A DNA stretch of 64,000 bases from an uncultured Candidatus Saccharibacteria bacterium (GCA_947302975.1 CAMYXA010000001.1:42086-106085), one strand, 5' to 3'. Numbered from the stretch's first letter, positions 42,152 to 51,084 are shown. Notes: generated by a model from the letters alone, not told the origin. Numbers and translations: made by a program.

Positions 42152-42679
42152 ATGAAAAATACCAATGACTCCCGAGTGTTGAAGCACCGGGAGTCATTTT
42201 TTTGGGCCTTGGCCGAGGCAATCAGTGAAGACGAATACAATTATTCGATTCGGGTGGGTGATGTTTGTAAAAGAGCTGGCGTGTCGCGGGCGACTTTTGA
42301 TAGAAATTATTCGAGTGTAGGCGAGATTTTAAAGAGAAAAGACGAGGAGCTGATTCGCGAGTTTTGCAAGCTCAATTTTTGCGATAGTACGCCGGAAATC
42401 GTTTGGCGGAAAACGCTATATTTTATGGTGCGAAACAAGGAATATTTTCTTTTCGAGTTTAAATTTCCGAGGTATCACTTGCTTTGGCGAGTGTTTCTGG
42501 TTATTCGGGATGTTTTGCCGGGTACGGTTGTGGATGATATATTTTCTATCTATTGTTGCGAGATTTGGGGTGTGCTGAGGGTTTGGTGCCTGCATGGGAT
42601 GGAGGTTGAGGAAATACCGGCGTTGTCGCGAAAGTTGGTGGTGCTCGCAAAAACGGCTAGAATAAGATTAAACATCTAG
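42152..42679 (+). CDS. TetR-like transcriptional regulator
   Basis: 175 residues. Residues about 20-62 (ISEDEYNYSIRVGDVCKRAG and VSRATFDRNYSSVGEIL) fit the TetR three-helix DNA-binding domain. The C-terminal ligand or dimer domain is aromatic-rich (FLFEFKFPRYHLLWRVF) and unlike known subfamilies. The first codon abuts the ftsK stop, and a strong terminator occupies codons 5-17, so most transcripts from ftsK should stop before this gene. Translation from the ATG at 42152 is the simplest reading, but a downstream non-ATG start is possible. Confidence 0.72.
   Translation: MKNTNDSRVLKHRESFFWALAEAISEDEYNYSIRVGDVCKRAGVSRATFDRNYSSVGEILKRKDEELIREFCKLNFCDSTPEIVWRKTLYFMVRNKEYFLFEFKFPRYHLLWRVFLVIRDVLPGTVVDDIFSIYCCEIWGVLRVWCLHGMEVEEIPALSRKLVVLAKTARIRLNI
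42164..42203 (+). terminator. ftsK terminator located inside the next gene's first codons
   Basis: AATGACTCCCG (42164-42174), loop with an inner GTG/CAC helix, CGGGAGTCATT (42188-42198), then TTTTT: 11 perfect pairs and a T-run. It starts 12 bases into the TetR-like frame. Confidence 0.85.
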
Positions 42680-42699
42680 ACAACAGAGACGTTTTGTAG

Positions 42700-42705
42700 T
42701 ATAAT
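42700..42705 (+). promoter_or_regulatory. -10 box of the rpsF operon
   Basis: TATAAT followed by a 62-nt leader containing a hairpin, before rpsF. Confidence 0.6.
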
Positions 42706-42722
42706 GCCAGTATTATTAGCTC

Positions 42723-42749
42723 AGCAAACGGGTATGAACCGCGTTTGCT
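42723..42749 (+). promoter_or_regulatory. Candidate S6:S18 ribosomal-protein leader hairpin
   Basis: AGCAAACG pairs with CGTTTGCT (8 bp); within it GGT pairs with ACC, leaving a CCG-containing asymmetric loop. Position and CCG bulge match the autoregulatory rpsF leader bound by the S6-S18 complex in other bacteria. The identification rests on visual folding. Confidence 0.6.
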
Positions 42750-42767
42750 TTAATCCAAAGGAGTGTA

Positions 42768-43133
42768 ATGAAAAATTACGAACTCACAGTTCTAATTCAT
42801 CCTGATCTCGAGATGAATTTGGACCCTGCCCTTGATAAGGTCAAGAAATTGATCGAATCAAACGGTGGCAAAATTATCAAAGAAGAAAACGACGGGAAGA
42901 AGCGTCTCGCTTATCCAGTCGCAAGACAGGAATTTGCTGTCTACTATTTCTTCGAACTTGAGCTTCCGGCAGCTGCCCCAAGCAAGATTTCGAGCACCCT
43001 CAACATTACTGATGAGGTGATCCGTTATCTCTTGGTTAGCGTTGACGAGCGCAAAGTTAAATTCGAAGCTAAGCAAAAAGCTCGCAAAGCTTCTAGCGAA
43101 GGTGAAGAAAAAGAAGAAGTTAAAGGAGAGTAA
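42768..43133 (+). CDS. rpsF: 30S ribosomal protein S6
   Basis: 121 residues. MKNYELTVLIHPDLE and KRLAYPVARQEFAVYYFFEL are typical bS6 blocks; the acidic-basic tail (SSEGEEKEEVKGE) is common. It pairs with S18 on the 30S platform. AAAGGAG ribosome site. First gene of rpsF-ssb-rpsR. Confidence 0.96.
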   Translation: MKNYELTVLIHPDLEMNLDPALDKVKKLIESNGGKIIKEENDGKKRLAYPVARQEFAVYYFFELELPAAAPSKISSTLNITDEVIRYLLVSVDERKVKFEAKQKARKASSEGEEKEEVKGE

Positions 43134-43139
43134 TTTATT

Positions 43140-43583
43140 ATGCGCGGTTTTTCTAAGGCAATCATCACTGGTAATCTAACTCGTGATCCAGAACTTCGCA
43201 GCACACCAAACGGTGCATCTGTTTGTTCTTTTACAGTTGCAGTGAATCGTGTTTATCGCGATTCTTCCGGTAGCCAACAAGAAGATGTCTCTTTCATCGA
43301 TTGTTCTGCCTGGGGCAAGCTTGGTGAAATGATTAGCCAATACGCTAAGAAAGGGACTGGCGTTCTTGTTTCCGGTCGTCTTGATCAGCGTAGCTGGGAG
43401 GATAAAGAAGGTAACAAACGTTCTCGTGTAGAAATCGTTGCTGAAGATTTCAACTTTGTTTCTGGCAATGAACGTGGTGGTAATGGTGGCTCACGTGCTG
43501 AATCTGGCGCGAGCGATGCTCCAGAAGCCATTCCTGATGATATCCCAGACGAACCAATTGATTTGTCTGATATCCCATTCTAA
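43140..43583 (+). CDS. ssb: Single-stranded DNA-binding protein
   Basis: 147 residues. OB fold at 1-105 (KAIITGNLTRDPELRSTPNG, FIDCSAWGKLGEM, VLVSGRLDQRSWEDKEG), a short Gly/Ser/Pro linker and the acidic tip DLSDIPF that binds partner proteins. It lies between rpsF and rpsR, the standard arrangement. Confidence 0.97.
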   Translation: MRGFSKAIITGNLTRDPELRSTPNGASVCSFTVAVNRVYRDSSGSQQEDVSFIDCSAWGKLGEMISQYAKKGTGVLVSGRLDQRSWEDKEGNKRSRVEIVAEDFNFVSGNERGGNGGSRAESGASDAPEAIPDDIPDEPIDLSDIPF

Positions 43584-43622
43584 TGAAGAGAGGTTATTTT
43601 ATTAAACTAACGAAGGAGTTTT

Positions 43623-43820
43623 ATGCGAAGGATTAAAAACGATCCAGATCTATATTTCGATTATCGCGATGTTAAAACATTACAACGTTATATCGATGTT
43701 TATGGCCGTATCGAACCAGTTTCTAAAACCGGTCTTTCAGCCAAGCAACAACGCCAACTCGCAACCGCTGTCAAACGCGCTCGCCACTTGGCTTTGCTTC
43801 CATTTGTTTCTAATAACTAA
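43623..43820 (+). CDS. rpsR: 30S ribosomal protein S18
   Basis: 65 residues. [38 protein letters not shown] and [12 protein letters not shown] are hallmark bS18 text. The zinc cysteines of some S18 proteins are absent. GAAGGAG ribosome site. It partners S6. Confidence 0.96.
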   Translation: MRRIKNDPDLYFDYRDVKTLQRYIDVYGRIEPVSKTGLSAKQQRQLATAVKRARHLALLPFVSNN

Positions 43821-43831
43821 AAAGGGGTTTT

Positions 43832-44392
43832 ATGTACGGACCAACAGATCTAAAGAAAAATGTACTGATTACTTTGGACGGGCAACCGTATAAAGTCGTT
43901 GAGTACTCACAAAAGGTGATGGGTCGTGGTGGTTCAATCGTCAACGTTAAAATTAAAAACTTGATGACTGGTGCACTACTTCCAAAAACCTTTAAGGGAC
44001 AGGAAAAGATCGAGCCGGCCGAAGTTACAACCCGTAAAGTTCAATATCTTTATACGGATGGTGAAAAATATTATTTCATGGATCCAGAAAGCTTTGAACA
44101 ATACGAACTTAGTAACGATATGGTTGGTGACTCCAAAGATTTCATGAAAGACGGTGATGAGATGGAAATCCAATTCTATAACGGAAATCCAATCAACCTT
44201 GTTCTTCCTAAGAACCTTTGGCTCAAAGTTACTTACACCGAATCAGTTGTTAAGGGTGATACCACCACTTCAGTAATGAAGGATGCAACTCTTGAAACTG
44301 GTGTCGTGATCAAGGTTCCTGCCTTTATCAACGAAGGCGACATTGTTTCAGTTGATACGGAGACTTATGCCTACCGTGAACGCCGAAAATAA
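43832..44392 (+). CDS. efp: Elongation factor P, with arginine at position 32
   Basis: 186 residues, three beta-barrel domains. The modification loop reads VMGRGGSIVNVK with Arg32 where most EF-P proteins have lysine; Arg32-type EF-P is known to be rhamnosylated by EarP in some Proteobacteria. EF-P enters the ribosomal E site and relieves stalling at polyproline. The C-terminal signature INEGDIVSVDTETYAYRER is intact. An AAAGGGG ribosome site precedes it. It overlaps the next gene by 26 bases. Confidence 0.95.
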   Translation: MYGPTDLKKNVLITLDGQPYKVVEYSQKVMGRGGSIVNVKIKNLMTGALLPKTFKGQEKIEPAEVTTRKVQYLYTDGEKYYFMDPESFEQYELSNDMVGDSKDFMKDGDEMEIQFYNGNPINLVLPKNLWLKVTYTESVVKGDTTTSVMKDATLETGVVIKVPAFINEGDIVSVDTETYAYRERRK

Positions 44393-44948
44393 TTTCGTCT
44401 CACGTGCAGAAGGAAAGCTCGAAGGTGCGGTTCGGGCTTTTCATTATGATTTTCGCAATAAGACAGTGCTAGACATTGGCTCGTCTACGGGCGGGTTTAC
44501 AGAGCTAGCGCTGAAATTAGGAGCGAAAAAAGTTGTTGCTGTGGAGAAGGGGACGAGGCAGATGAAGGCCCCGCTCAGGTTCGATCCAAGAATTGAGCTA
44601 CATGAGAAGACGGACTTCTTCGATTTTGATTCGGCGGAAGAGGAATTTGATACGGTTCTTGCTGACGTGTCGTTTGTGAGTCTTAAAAAAATTCTCGCTC
44701 ATGCAAGGAAGATAGTGGGAAGAAAGACGGATTTTCTGGTGATGCTAAAGCCGCAATTTGAGGCAAGACAAGACCAGCTATTTCGCGGTGTGGTGAAGAA
44801 CGAAAAGATTCGTCGCGAGCTCGTGAAAGACTTTGAAGCTTGGCTAAAAATGAATGGATTTCTAGTGGTGGGGAAGCGTGACAACGAAGTTCTAGGCAAG
44901 AACGGCAATAAGGAAAGATTCTATTTTCTAAAGCTTGCCAAAAAGTAG
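44367..44948 (+). CDS. TlyA-like RNA 2'-O-methyltransferase without S4 domain
   Basis: 193 residues from MPTVNAENNFVSRAEGKL; a GTG six bases later is an alternative. FVSRAEGKLEGA is the TlyA hallmark just before the FtsJ-like fold, VLDIGSSTGGFTELAL is the SAM site and LADVSFVSLKKIL a later motif. Ordinary TlyA has an N-terminal S4 RNA-binding domain of about 60 residues that is missing here. TlyA methylates rRNA 2'-O positions in Actinobacteria. The start lies within efp. Confidence 0.85.
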   Translation: MPTVNAENNFVSRAEGKLEGAVRAFHYDFRNKTVLDIGSSTGGFTELALKLGAKKVVAVEKGTRQMKAPLRFDPRIELHEKTDFFDFDSAEEEFDTVLADVSFVSLKKILAHARKIVGRKTDFLVMLKPQFEARQDQLFRGVVKNEKIRRELVKDFEAWLKMNGFLVVGKRDNEVLGKNGNKERFYFLKLAKK

Positions 44949-44997
44949 TAAGTATTATTTAATAAAAGCCCAATTAAAAAAGCATAACTTGATTATA

Positions 44998-45006
44998 TGT
45001 TATAAT
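44998..45006 (+). promoter_or_regulatory. Promoter of the 948-aa surface protein
   Basis: TGTTATAAT with a 35-nt leader; a six-codon frame (45011-45031) lies in the leader and may be chance. Confidence 0.5.
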
Positions 45007-45041
45007 GGTTATGCAAATAAACAATAAATAATATATCCTAT

Positions 45042-47888
45042 ATGGAGAGAATTGGGTTAACTATTTTTGCAAGCCTACTTTTAGGCATATTAGGCTATGC
45101 TCCAGTTTTTGCTACCCAAGATTTGTCTCTAGAGTTTTCGAATAATACAATATTAATCGAACCAAATCAAGACGGTTATTCGTCGGGTTCGACCACGATC
45201 ACGGCGAGCACTACGAGCCTTGGTGGTTATACTATCACCATGAGCACGCTAGGCAGCGACAACACCCTAACCGATATTAATAATCATTCTCTAAAAATCC
45301 CGTCCCTTGTGCTGCCTGAGGGCGCGAGTTATATAACGGCAGCGCAAATCCTGAATTCGAATGGCTACGGCTATAGCGTGGATAACATGTTGAATTATCA
45401 TCCGATTCCGGAGCCGTCCAACAACGTATCACTGTTTGAAACGGACGAATCGGGAAGCCAAGACCATAATCTTGCCTTTGGGTTAAATTACGATGCGGGC
45501 GAGGTTCCGGCGGGTGAATACGGCAACACCTTCCTGATTACGATTGTCGCGAATCCGGAGCTGTGTGATCCTGAAAGAATCTGTTATTACGGTAACGACG
45601 ATGATCAGACTGGTGACATGGAAGATCAAGTGGTGGAGTCGAACACTGATGTAGACCTTGTGCCGTCGAACTACTCTCGACCGGGCTATGGCTTTGCGGG
45701 TTGGAACACGAGCATAGATGGAACGGGAACAAATTATGGTCCTGGCGAAACCATTTCGCTTGGAGATCTAAGTTCGGAGGGTTTGCAACTTTATGCTAAG
45801 TGGATTCCATCGGCTGGTAATCTGCAATCATGGAATGGTTGTGACTCTATGAGTCCTGGCGATGTCACGGCGCTGACTGATACGAGGGATGGAAATACGT
45901 ATGCGGTTGGGAAATATGTGGATGGGCACTGCTGGATGATGGAGAACTTGAGGCTGGATCTTTCAGACCCAGATTTGGTACTTAGTAGAGCAAATACTAA
46001 CAGACCGACGGATGACTTTATTAATCAAATTAATCAGCATCCGGCATCGTTCAGTAATTTTTGCGATTCTCTTGGCGCTAATTGTATAAACTCAGTAAGG
46101 GTTAATACTAATAATATTAACCGTAATCTTAGTGCTAGTTATATTGCAAATGATAATTCAAGCTCATGGTATTCGTATGGCGTAGATTATAACTGGTATA
46201 CCGCTACGGCTGGTAATGGAACATATGATCTTTCAGTAAAAGGGGTAACGGCACAAGGTGACTTGTGTCCTTATGGTTGGCATCTGCCTAACGGTGATAG
46301 TAATGGGGATTTAGTAAATCTAGATATAGCTCTCGGCGGCGACGGTAAGAATAAAACAGAAAATTCGGAAGTATCAGAAAGATGGAGAAAATATCCAATA
46401 AACCTCTTTTATTCGGGAGAATATAGAGTAACAGCTGGCTACAATAGGAATATATCGGGTAGCTTATTTACTAGGAGCGCAGCAAATAATAACAGTGCAA
46501 TGAACCTATGGATTCGTCCTGTTGGGGTAAGTATGAATGAGAATACCACACATAAAAACAGAGGAAATCCAATCAGGTGTATTGCTAGCTATGAACAGAC
46601 TATAAGCGGCAATATTCACTACGATGCGAATGGTGGCGTGGGGACGATGCCTGATGATGTGGATGTGGTTTTCAACTTTGCTATAGCTGATGAAAACACG
46701 TTCACAAAGGAAAATGAGGAGTTTGGCTCTTGGAACACAAAGGCCGATGGGACAGGTATACGAGTTGATGTCCATGGATGGGTATACTCGGCGGCGACTA
46801 GCGAGGGAATGACTGAGGGTGACACCTTGACGCTTTATGCGATTTGGAGACCTTTACATGTTGTTTCGTATGACGGAAATGGCGCGACGGCTGGCGCAAT
46901 GAATGTAGAGCATGTTGTGGTGGAGGATTCCTTTGTTGCAGTCCCACCAAACTTTTTGAGGAGCGGGTATGGATTCGCGGGGTGGAGTACCGATAGTGAT
47001 GCCGCAAGTAAATTACTGGCTGGTACGAACGTAACAATATATGGACCAAATCAGACTATCCCGATTGATAGTTATTTCACATCTTTTGAGGATGAGAATA
47101 ATAATGTTACGCTGTATGCGGTTTGGGTACAGTCCGATCCTGTAATGACGATGCAAACATTTGGTACAAGTGAGTGTGCTAATTTGGCGGCCGGCCAAGT
47201 GATTGCTTTGACTGATACTCGCAATGGGGAAGCATATTTGGTGTCTAAGCTTGGAGATGGTCATTGTTGGATGACGGAAAACTTAAGGTTGGATCCTTCA
47301 ACAACGCAATTTGATTCTACGAATACTAACTCTCCGACGGCGGACTTTATTTCAAAGGCGGCAACCTCTGCCAGCTCTCAAACGCTATGCGGCCAGGACA
47401 ACGCTAACTGTGTAGATCAAGTTCAATACAATCTGGACAACCTTAACTCTTCACTTACAGCATCTTGGAATTCACTCACTGTTGGTCGTTCATGGTACAG
47501 CTATGGTGGTATGTATAACTGGTATACGGCTTCTGCTGGTAATGGTGAATACTCAGTGTCTAGTGGTAGCGTAACAGGTGATATTTGCCCTTACGGTTGG
47601 CGTTTGCCGACTGGTGGAAATAATGGTGAATACGCAACCCTCAATACTTCCATTGGCGGCACACTTAAAAACGATGAAAAATTGAGAAGATTCCCGAACA
47701 ACTTTGTCTATTCTGGTGACTTTAACAAAACGGCTCCGGGTGGTAGAGGAACCTACGGTCGTTACTGGTCACCAACCGCGCAGAATACCATAAAGGCATT
47801 CCGCATGGGCTTTGGCAACCAAACTGTGACACCAACTGGTTCATGGAATAAATGGGATGCATTTGCCATTCGTTGTATCGTTAAATAA
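45042..47888 (+). CDS. Secreted multidomain surface protein (InlB-type and Fibrobacter-major-type repeats)
   Basis: 948 residues. A signal peptide (GLTIFASLLLGILGYAPVFA) ends near 25. Residues 30-190 are a beta-rich domain. InlB B-type (Listeria-Bacteroides) repeats occur near 195-255, 515-600 and 605-695 (GYGFAGWNT, LYAKWIPS). Two copies of the TIGR02145-type domain (about 262-510 and 700-948) each have ALTDTR.G..Y.V.K..DGHCWM.ENLRLD, SWYSYG, YNWYTA and CPYGW.LP. The duplicated halves suggest internal duplication. It lies immediately upstream of the pilus genes, so an adhesin role is plausible but inferred. Confidence 0.85.
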   Translation: MERIGLTIFASLLLGILGYAPVFATQDLSLEFSNNTILIEPNQDGYSSGSTTITASTTSLGGYTITMSTLGSDNTLTDINNHSLKIPSLVLPEGASYITAAQILNSNGYGYSVDNMLNYHPIPEPSNNVSLFETDESGSQDHNLAFGLNYDAGEVPAGEYGNTFLITIVANPELCDPERICYYGNDDDQTGDMEDQVVESNTDVDLVPSNYSRPGYGFAGWNTSIDGTGTNYGPGETISLGDLSSEGLQLYAKWIPSAGNLQSWNGCDSMSPGDVTALTDTRDGNTYAVGKYVDGHCWMMENLRLDLSDPDLVLSRANTNRPTDDFINQINQHPASFSNFCDSLGANCINSVRVNTNNINRNLSASYIANDNSSSWYSYGVDYNWYTATAGNGTYDLSVKGVTAQGDLCPYGWHLPNGDSNGDLVNLDIALGGDGKNKTENSEVSERWRKYPINLFYSGEYRVTAGYNRNISGSLFTRSAANNNSAMNLWIRPVGVSMNENTTHKNRGNPIRCIASYEQTISGNIHYDANGGVGTMPDDVDVVFNFAIADENTFTKENEEFGSWNTKADGTGIRVDVHGWVYSAATSEGMTEGDTLTLYAIWRPLHVVSYDGNGATAGAMNVEHVVVEDSFVAVPPNFLRSGYGFAGWSTDSDAASKLLAGTNVTIYGPNQTIPIDSYFTSFEDENNNVTLYAVWVQSDPVMTMQTFGTSECANLAAGQVIALTDTRNGEAYLVSKLGDGHCWMTENLRLDPSTTQFDSTNTNSPTADFISKAATSASSQTLCGQDNANCVDQVQYNLDNLNSSLTASWNSLTVGRSWYSYGGMYNWYTASAGNGEYSVSSGSVTGDICPYGWRLPTGGNNGEYATLNTSIGGTLKNDEKLRRFPNNFVYSGDFNKTAPGGRGTYGRYWSPTAQNTIKAFRMGFGNQTVTPTGSWNKWDAFAIRCIVK

Positions 47889-47945
47889 TAATTAAACTTG
47901 AGAAAAATCTTGATTTTGTTGCCGGTTATGCTTATAATTTAGGGT

Positions 47946-48992
47946 ATGAATCTACTTCACGGTGTGGGCGATTTCTTCTCACTAGACATTGGGACGAACT
48001 CGATGCGAATTATCCAACTTGCTCCTACTGGGAGTGGTACTTTTGTGCTTTCTAAATATGCGTATGTGCCAATTGACGCAAAGCTGACTCAAGATTCGAG
48101 TGATCTTGGAAAGCGTCGTCTTGGTGAGGCCATTCTTGGTGCTGTGAACCAGGCTGGTATCAAGACTAAAAACGTAGCAGTTGGTCTTCCAGCAAATAAG
48201 ACTTTTACTTCTATCGTTGAAACTGAAAATCTTCCAGAAAAAGATTTGAAGAAAGCATTTGCTTTTGAGATCGATAAGTATGTTCCTATGGCAATGGATG
48301 ATGCTAAAGCTGACTATGTCTTGCTTGGTCAAAGCCCTGTCGATCCAGGCAAGGTTGAAGTGTTAGTTTCTTCAACATCGAAGGAATATGCCGAAACTGA
48401 GCTTGAGATCCTTGAAAAAGTCGGACTTAACGTGATTGCAATGGAACCAGAGGCCCTTGCTATGGCACGCGCGCTCAATCCAGTTGGTGCAACCGATGCT
48501 CAAATGATTGTGGATATGGGTCAAAACTCAACTGACCTTGTGATTATGTATGCAAACCAGCCAAGGCTCGTCCGTTCAATTCCTGGTGGCTTTGGTGTGT
48601 TTGTGAAAACTGTTGCTAACTCACTCAATGTTCGTGAAGATCAAGCTAGACAATTCATCCTTCGTTTCGGTCTTGCACAAGACAAAGCTGAAGGACAAGT
48701 CTTCCGTGTACTTTCTGGCCCGCTTGATGCCTATGCATCTGAGCTTACTAAATCCGTCCGCTTCTTCCAGACTAAGTATGCCAACATCAAGATGGGTGAA
48801 ATTGTTTTGTCGAACTATGCTGCAAAGATTCCACTACTTCCTGAATACATCGAAGCAAAGACCGGTATTCCTACTGTTTGGGGTAACCCATGGCAATTAG
48901 TCCAGGCCAGCCCAGAACAACAGCAAGCGCTCATGAATGTTGCTAGCGAATTTAGCGTCGCAATTGGGCTTGCAGAAAGGACGAACGACTAA
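47946..48992 (+). CDS. pilM: Type IV pilus assembly ATPase-fold protein PilM
   Basis: 348 residues of the actin/FtsA-like fold. FSLDIGTNSMRIIQL at the start, MIVDMGQNSTDLVIMY for the second phosphate loop and SIPGGFGVFVKTV. In Gram-negative bacteria PilM binds the cytoplasmic tail of PilN and ties the platform to the motor. TATAAT (47933-47938) ends 7 nt before the ATG, so it is probably leaderless. First gene of pilM-N-O-x-B-T-C. Confidence 0.93.
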   Translation: MNLLHGVGDFFSLDIGTNSMRIIQLAPTGSGTFVLSKYAYVPIDAKLTQDSSDLGKRRLGEAILGAVNQAGIKTKNVAVGLPANKTFTSIVETENLPEKDLKKAFAFEIDKYVPMAMDDAKADYVLLGQSPVDPGKVEVLVSSTSKEYAETELEILEKVGLNVIAMEPEALAMARALNPVGATDAQMIVDMGQNSTDLVIMYANQPRLVRSIPGGFGVFVKTVANSLNVREDQARQFILRFGLAQDKAEGQVFRVLSGPLDAYASELTKSVRFFQTKYANIKMGEIVLSNYAAKIPLLPEYIEAKTGIPTVWGNPWQLVQASPEQQQALMNVASEFSVAIGLAERTND

Positions 48993-50197
48993 TGGCGCTC
49001 GAGATTAACCTTGTTCCTGATATTAAGAATGAGATGATTAAGGCTCTCAAGCTTCGCAATTTCATCTTCTTCCTTTGCATTGTGATTTCGGCTGGCGCTA
49101 TTGTTGTGGTATTAATCTTCGGTAGTATCGTCGGTGGTCAAAGCGTGGCACTAAATGATAAGAATACCACGCTCGACCAAATGTCTAGCACACTTAACGG
49201 CTATTCTGATCTTGGTGAATTTTTGACAATCCAAAACCAAGTGAAACAACTTTCCGGAATCGCATCGAATAAAAATCTTTTGTCCCGCACATTTAATTTC
49301 TTGCTCGCGTTTGAACCAACCAATGGTGACTTGATTGAATTCTCAACAATTAATGTCGATCTAATTAGTAGTACACTTCGTATTGAAGCTCAGGCAGACG
49401 CGCTTAGCGAACCATTTATTGACTATAATGTGCTCGATGCATTCAAGAAGAGCTTAAATTACCTAACTTATGATTATGGTAAGTATGTTGATAAGAATGG
49501 AAATGAAATTCCTTCATATTGTATTGTTGAAAATGATTTGAACGGTTCGTTCTTTGCTGAAGATGATGGCAGCCTCTACGCCTATTGGGATATCGACCGT
49601 GTTGGTTGTAATCCTGCTGCAGAAGAAGAGGATGAAGACGAAGATGATTTGATTGTCACGAACAATAATGAAGATGAAACTGAAAACTGTGGGGAAGACG
49701 AAAACTGTGTCACGCCAGCTGTGATTTCTGGAACTAGCGAGTTCAAGAAGAAAGACCATGGCTATCAATATGAATCATATGGCGAGAACGGACGCGGTAT
49801 CAGAATTTGGCGTACTCCTCGCTATGATGAATGGCATGAAGCTGGATATATGGACCTTGATGGTACTATCGAAGGTGTTCCACACTTTGAGAGCCAGTGT
49901 TCATCTTATGCTGGTGAAGAGAAGGAAGATAAGTCGATTGTTTGGACAAAGACTAATGACCAGTGCAAACTCGTTCCAGACGGCGAGAATGGTATCGAAA
50001 TCCTTGAATCTTCAAACGGTATTGATGAGAACGATAGATTGGTGCTTCGCTTCGAGGCTGTGCTAACGCTCGAACCAGAAGCCTTCAAGTTTAATAATCA
50101 TCATTTGATTGCATTTGGTCCAGAAGGCCGCTACAACGTGACGGATTCTTATACTCAGATCGAGAAAATGTTTACGGAGCGCGCAAGCGATTTGTAG
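48992..50197 (+). CDS. pilN: PilN-like type IV pilus inner-membrane protein
   Basis: 401 residues, longer than usual PilN (about 200). INLVPDIKNEMIKAL at the start is the PilM-binding INLLP motif. A transmembrane helix follows (about 22-45), a coiled region, then a long extension with an acidic stretch near 210-235 (AEEEDEDEDDL) and clustered cysteines (ENCGEDENC). The start overlaps the pilM stop. Membership is from the motif and position. Confidence 0.82.
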   Translation: MALEINLVPDIKNEMIKALKLRNFIFFLCIVISAGAIVVVLIFGSIVGGQSVALNDKNTTLDQMSSTLNGYSDLGEFLTIQNQVKQLSGIASNKNLLSRTFNFLLAFEPTNGDLIEFSTINVDLISSTLRIEAQADALSEPFIDYNVLDAFKKSLNYLTYDYGKYVDKNGNEIPSYCIVENDLNGSFFAEDDGSLYAYWDIDRVGCNPAAEEEDEDEDDLIVTNNNEDETENCGEDENCVTPAVISGTSEFKKKDHGYQYESYGENGRGIRIWRTPRYDEWHEAGYMDLDGTIEGVPHFESQCSSYAGEEKEDKSIVWTKTNDQCKLVPDGENGIEILESSNGIDENDRLVLRFEAVLTLEPEAFKFNNHHLIAFGPEGRYNVTDSYTQIEKMFTERASDL

Positions 50198-50205
50198 GAG
50201 AAGGT

Positions 50206-51084
50206 ATGGCGAAAGAAGTTGCATTAAGTAAAAGAATTAAAATCTCACAAGCACAACAATATATGATTCTTGCCGTGCTTGGTGCTAGCCTTGTTGTTGG
50301 TGTTTGTCTTGCAGTTACGTTTCACTTCATTAATCTCATTGAGTTTAATGCGCGCGTGATTATCGCAAAAGACCAAGCAATTGTTGCCTATTCCGACACG
50401 ATCAAGAATGTTGGTGTTTGCAAGAAGCCAAAGGGTGAAGTTTATTCGCAAGATGAGCTTAAAGCTTGCCATCCTGGCTCGATTGAAATCGAAGAAGTTC
50501 CTGGAACGCTTCGCAATAAGATCATGAATGATCTTGCCGCTAACCCATCGATTAACCGTGTTGAAAAATCCGATGAAAGCGAATGTATTTCTGATGAAGG
50601 TGTTGCATATACCTACGAACAGTTAAATGAGAAATACAATGCTGCCGATAATGAAGACGACATGAAGAAGGCTACGGATCTTATCAAAAAGTGTTCAGCA
50701 CTCCGCGTGATTCCAGACGCACTTCCAGCACATGAGAACCAAGAAGCATTGCTCGCTAGCCTTAACAAAATCTTTAAGGTCTCGAACTGGGAACCAGAAG
50801 CTATTTCTCCATCCGGTTCAGAGGTGAACGTGGTTGAGAATCTTAACTCAATTGCAGTGAACCTCTCGGTTGAGACAGATGATGCCGAGGTTGCTTATAG
50901 AGTTCTTAATAATATGGAACGCTCGATTCGTGAATTTGATGTTCAAAGCGCAAAGATTGAAGCACGTGGTGGTGGCCTTAACTTGGCTGCACAAGCAACT
51001 GCTTATTGGGTAAGCCCAAGCGAACTTCTTGAAGTTCAAAAGGTCGTGAAAGTTGATCCAAACGAAAAGGGGACTAAGAAATGA
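50206..51084 (+). CDS. PilO-like type IV pilus inner-membrane protein
   Basis: 292 residues. A transmembrane helix at about 20-45 (YMILAVLGASLVVGVCLAV), then a hydrophilic region with several cysteines and a C-terminal ferredoxin-like block (NVVENLNSIAVNLSVETDD). Sequence conservation to PilO is low; the call rests on topology and gene order. An AGGAGAAGG ribosome site lies upstream. Partner of PilN in the alignment complex. Confidence 0.72.
   Translation: MAKEVALSKRIKISQAQQYMILAVLGASLVVGVCLAVTFHFINLIEFNARVIIAKDQAIVAYSDTIKNVGVCKKPKGEVYSQDELKACHPGSIEIEEVPGTLRNKIMNDLAANPSINRVEKSDESECISDEGVAYTYEQLNEKYNAADNEDDMKKATDLIKKCSALRVIPDALPAHENQEALLASLNKIFKVSNWEPEAISPSGSEVNVVENLNSIAVNLSVETDDAEVAYRVLNNMERSIREFDVQSAKIEARGGGLNLAAQATAYWVSPSELLEVQKVVKVDPNEKGTKK

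Noticed and set aside
45011..45031. Six-codon leader peptide before the 948-residue gene
   Set aside because: Too short to judge; no stem-loop or regulatory codons support attenuation.
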